Assembly: GCA_964608735.1 (NCBI GenBank)
Contig: CAZSPL010000169.1
Location: 1-9,121 of the forward strand
Origin: CAZSPL01 sp964608735
Lineage (GTDB): Bacteria > JAJVIF01 > JAPKYR01 > CAZSPL01
Length of the DNA stretch: 9,121 nucleotides
Reading direction: 5' to 3'
Positions within the stretch are counted from its first letter, which is position 1. The number at the start of each line of letters is the position of its first letter. Made by a program: the position numbers and the translations under genes. Shown piece by piece: positions 6,371 through 9,121 of this stretch. Below the pieces are notes generated by a model, which saw only the letters and a program-made list of their open reading frames with translations, searched no databases and was not told the origin of the DNA.

Positions 6371-8771
6371 AACCGGTTCGGCTATCGAGCCTGAATCGGT
6401 GGTCGCGCGCGCGGAGTCGGCATCGCAAGGCCATTGCATGATGGGCCTGTGGCAATTCACCGCCGACCCGGTGGAACAAACGCTCGAAGCCGTCCCCATC
6501 CGCATGGCGGACATGCATCTGAACGCCCTTCACTTCCTCGAACCCCCCGCCCTGCTGTACCTCACCCTCGAATCGCTCCAATTCAACGGGAACATCATCG
6601 AGACCGATATCGGCCTGAGGCATCCGTTCCTCGGGCTGAATGAATTCACGGGATTCGATGTATGCGGGCTGCTCATCACCAACGGCTCGGTGTCGGGATT
6701 CGATGATGCGTCGCTGATGATGACCGGCGACGGCGATACGCGCCTCTTGAATCCCGACGGCTACTCCCGCTGGTGGAATCCATCGGAATTCCCCCACGAC
6801 AATACCATGCTCGCATATAAGGACGGCCTGCTCGGTACTCCCGATTCCACGGCGAATTTCAATACCACGCTGAACGCATACAAACTCTTCTGCGACGAAT
6901 TGTCCGCATCGGACCCGGTGAGCGCGCTCGACCCGATGTCACGATGCGTATTCTCCGCGGGACAGCAGAATATACGCCATTACACCATCGAACTCGGCGG
7001 CGGGCTGATATTCAACTACGCGGTCGATGCTTGCTGGATGTTTCCCCAAGGCGATCCACCGTATGATGTCCCCGAAGATTTCGGCCCCGGCGCGAATCGT
7101 CCCGAAGCCTGGCATCTCGCAATCACCGAGATCGCGAATACGCTCTGGAATGACGGCAATGATTCGGGCGGCGCGCTTGCGCTGAGCATCGATGTGTGGG
7201 ACCACTTCGATGCCGGGCTCAATTCGGTAAAGGTGGAATGCCCCGGCGCGTTTTCTCCGGTGGTTTCATCGACGCCGGTCGGCTCAGGCGATGGATATGC
7301 GACATATGAAATTGAAATAGCATCGGCGACTCCGCCTCCCGATTCAATGCCCATCCTCGTCAGCGTGAGTTGCGAGAAAGAAAATTTCCAGGGATTCATC
7401 CCCGGCATCTACATCACCGCCTACTTCACGAGCTCGGTCACGGTAGGCACGGGCGCGCCTCCCGAGGGGATATATGTCGATGGCGACAACGCGGGCGACC
7501 CGGATATGGATGGAAGCTACACGCATCCGTTCGATACGATACAGGCGGGCATCGATCTCGCGAATTCGGGCGACCAGGTGAATATCGACGCGATAAGCGG
7601 CGATGGAATCTACGATGAAGCCGTCTCGCTCAAGAGCGGCGTGAAGATAATCGGCAACAACTGGAACGGCGGCGTCGGGAAGCCGAAGGTTACATCATCA
7701 TCAGCGGGACGCGTGCTCGACGGCTATAATGTGTCGGATACATACACCGAGGGGCTGGAGCTGATACTCCCCACAGGCACTCCGTTCAATGATTTTGTCG
7801 GATGGCCCACCGTTGTCTGCATCGATTTCAGGGATTCCAACGCTAACGGCGGGGGCGGTTCGACGAACGGCAACACCGTGACCGGATGCCGCTTCACGGG
7901 GGATGTAATCGGGTCCGCGGGTTGCAAGGGCGTGCTTCTTGAAGGGGCGGTGGATACGCTGGTCGAATTATGCGAATTCGTCGACTTGAACGGCGTAGGG
8001 TCGAACAATTTCGACATCATCAACTGCGTGATGGGCTACCGTTCCGACAGCCCGACGATACGCCAGAACTGGGCGCACGATCTGACCGCCGATGCATCCG
8101 CCGATTCCGGGCGAATCGTGATATTCAATTTCCTGTGGTGCGACTATGTGGAAATAACCAACAACCTCGTCAACAGCATCATCGGCATAAACGGCTACTG
8201 CAATATCGAGGGATTCTATATCGACGGGCAGCCGGGTGACGCGCATTCATACGACCCGGTCATCGTCAATAACACTATCGATGACTTCACCAACCCGGGC
8301 AATTACGGGTTCCTAATCGGCATCCTCTTCTCCAACACGATAGTGGGGACATACGCCATCCCCAACGTCGAGCTTTACAATAATATTGTATCGAATTCGA
8401 GCAGCAACTCAGCGTCGTCGCGGGCTTACGAATTCACCCAGGTCAACCCGTCCGACCCCTGCACCGCGTATTTCTGCAATGCATACAACACCGCGTGGAT
8501 GCATCAGAACGGCGCGGAGGGATTCCTGTATGTCGTAATGGGCACGGGATGTTTCGGCAACTGGACCAGCCCGCAGAACCCGGGTTATATCAATCCGCCG
8601 ACCGATTACGATCTACCGTCGGGCTCGACATCGCAGCGCGGCGACCCGGGTATCGTTGATTGGGACGACACGGGGGCGCCGTCGGGGAATCCATCCAATA
8701 ACGACATCAACACCCGCAGCCGCATGGGCGCCTTCGGCGGCCCCAACGGCAACTGGTGGCCGCTGGGATAG
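6303..8771 (+). CDS. Surface lipoprotein with C-terminal parallel beta-helix
   Basis: This 822-residue exported protein has the same first 23 residues as its upstream neighbour, with lipobox VVGC, Cys21 and Ser at +2. GGAGG six bases before the ATG sets the start. Residues 47 to about 385 align with the neighbour's N-terminal domain; shared landmarks are GLW/GFW, AVPIR/ATPVR, LRHPF/LRNPY, TGFDVCGLL/TGYDVRGIL, NPDGY/NADGW and NYAVDA/QFAVDA. From residue 389 it changes to GIYVDGDNAGD followed by THPFDTIQAGIDLA, the entry signature of right-handed beta-helix (DUF1565/PbH1-like) proteins. Asn-rich rungs such as VEITNNLVNS and PVIVNNTIDDF continue to a capping end RMGAFGGPNGNWW. Beta-helix proteins of this type often bind or cleave polysaccharide, but no catalytic set can be named here. 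The domain layout is confident; the role is not. Confidence 0.9.
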   Translation: MNTKRACVIVFLATALAVVGCSGTGSAIEPESVVARAESASQGHCMMGLWQFTADPVEQTLEAVPIRMADMHLNALHFLEPPALLYLTLESLQFNGNIIETDIGLRHPFLGLNEFTGFDVCGLLITNGSVSGFDDASLMMTGDGDTRLLNPDGYSRWWNPSEFPHDNTMLAYKDGLLGTPDSTANFNTTLNAYKLFCDELSASDPVSALDPMSRCVFSAGQQNIRHYTIELGGGLIFNYAVDACWMFPQGDPPYDVPEDFGPGANRPEAWHLAITEIANTLWNDGNDSGGALALSIDVWDHFDAGLNSVKVECPGAFSPVVSSTPVGSGDGYATYEIEIASATPPPDSMPILVSVSCEKENFQGFIPGIYITAYFTSSVTVGTGAPPEGIYVDGDNAGDPDMDGSYTHPFDTIQAGIDLANSGDQVNIDAISGDGIYDEAVSLKSGVKIIGNNWNGGVGKPKVTSSSAGRVLDGYNVSDTYTEGLELILPTGTPFNDFVGWPTVVCIDFRDSNANGGGGSTNGNTVTGCRFTGDVIGSAGCKGVLLEGAVDTLVELCEFVDLNGVGSNNFDIINCVMGYRSDSPTIRQNWAHDLTADASADSGRIVIFNFLWCDYVEITNNLVNSIIGINGYCNIEGFYIDGQPGDAHSYDPVIVNNTIDDFTNPGNYGFLIGILFSNTIVGTYAIPNVELYNNIVSNSSSNSASSRAYEFTQVNPSDPCTAYFCNAYNTAWMHQNGAEGFLYVVMGTGCFGNWTSPQNPGYINPPTDYDLPSGSTSQRGDPGIVDWDDTGAPSGNPSNNDINTRSRMGAFGGPNGNWWPLG

Positions 8772-8779
8772 GAAAAGTA

Positions 8780-8850
8780 GGGACAGTCACCTATTTTGCA
8801 CCAACAGTATCGATAACCGTCATTACTCAGGCAAAATAGGTGACTGTCCC
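8780..8850. repeat. Perfect 20-bp inverted repeat downstream of the second lipoprotein, possible terminator
   Basis: GGGACAGTCACCTATTTTGC (8780-8799) is the exact reverse complement of 8831-8850, with 31 bases between. It begins eight bases past the stop codon. A run of six T (8860-8865) lies nine bases after the right arm, so the structure may help end the transcript, though the gap is longer than in a standard intrinsic terminator. The GGTGACTGTCCC-type core recalls palindromes I associate with REP-associated (RAYT) transposases; that link is from memory and not tested. Confidence 0.85.
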
Positions 8851-8881
8851 GAATGGTGCTTTTTTAAGCCTTAATTCAAGC

Positions 8882-8926
8882 TATCAGAGGAATCCGGGTG
8901 GCATTATCAGAAGAATCCGGGTGGCA
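8882..8926. repeat. 22-bp tandem direct repeat, period 23
   Basis: The 22 bases at 8882-8903 recur at 8905-8926 with one difference (8889 G versus 8912 A). Both copies end in TCCGGGTGGCA, which in the second copy is the beginning of the left arm of the large palindrome. The duplication therefore touches the border of that element. Confidence 0.85.
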
Positions 8927-9093
8927 CCCCTTTACCGCGCTTATAGCTTCAGACTGGATGCACCAACATAGCTTATCGCGCGGGAAAGGGGTGGCTGCTT
9001 CGGACGCTGGACATACCACCCCTTTCCCGCGCAATAGACATCATTGAGACTTCAAGCGCATGCAACAAGCGCGGTAAAGGGGTGCCACCCGGA
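8916..9093. repeat. Nested palindrome built from four copies of one motif (REPIN/MITE-like)
   Basis: The outer arms 8916-8942 and 9067-9093 are perfect 27-base reverse complements. The inner arms 8978-8994 and 9016-9032 are perfect 17-base reverse complements on nearly the same centre. All four contain CACCCCTTT-A/C-CCGCGC in alternating orientation (+, -, +, -). Outer arms carry A and inner arms carry C at the variable place. No open frame or transposase lies inside. The 35-base stretches between outer and inner arms match only loosely. From 8772 to 9121 I see no gene, only these repeats. Confidence 0.85.
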
Positions 9094-9121
9094 GCTTAAT
9101 AAATATACGCCATCTTAAAAA

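Noticed and set aside
6288..6797. Minus-strand open frame of 169 codons over the start of the second lipoprotein
   Set aside because: It is antisense to the signal peptide and shared domain of a well-supported gene and has no ribosome-binding site or family signature.
8656..8874. Plus-strand frame of 72 codons over the end of the second lipoprotein and the 20-bp inverted repeat
   Set aside because: It overlaps the lipoprotein in another frame and runs through the inverted repeat; there is no support for a protein.
8882..9093. CRISPR-like array at the right edge
   Set aside because: The repeats alternate in orientation, spacers are not of even length, and there are only two direct copies of the 22-base unit with a one-base gap. 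No cas gene is nearby.

Overview
The window looks like chromosome from an uncultured-type, Gram-negative-like bacterium with moderately high G+C. It carries one housekeeping replication-restart gene (priA), two large tandem surface lipoproteins, and intergenic DNA rich in palindromes. I could not assign a phylum from sequence alone. A diderm envelope is inferred from the lipoprotein signals and the large beta-rich exported proteins. No tRNA, rRNA, CRISPR array, complete insertion sequence, phage gene or plasmid gene is visible.

Left part (1-587). A minus-strand reading frame running off the left edge encodes a YD/RHS-type motif and is closed upstream by a stop codon, so it is either the start of a gene or a remnant. 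Two intergenic palindromes follow. Next comes a 77-residue orphan protein gene on the minus strand with an excellent ribosome-binding site. A short gap with a hairpin and a 13-bp direct repeat separates it from priA.

Middle (588-3233). A complete PriA helicase gene lies on the minus strand. It diverges from the lipoprotein pair across a 180-bp spacer holding a candidate promoter and a small perfect palindrome.

Right part (3234-8771). Two plus-strand lipoprotein genes (995 and 822 residues) lie 81 bp apart. They share an almost identical 80-bp segment covering the ribosome-binding site and the whole lipoprotein signal peptide. They also share a diverged but alignable N-terminal domain. After that domain they differ completely: the first continues with an IPT/TIG-like domain and 14 LVIVD-type repeats (possibly two seven-bladed propellers), the second with a parallel beta-helix. 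I infer a modular family of lipid-anchored surface proteins: constant export signal, constant anchor domain, interchangeable display module.

Right edge (8772-9121). No gene is visible. The stretch holds a perfect 20-bp inverted repeat downstream of the second lipoprotein, a 22-bp tandem duplication, and a nested palindrome of about 178 bp built from four copies of one motif. These resemble REP/REPIN- or MITE-like intergenic elements, with no transposase in view.
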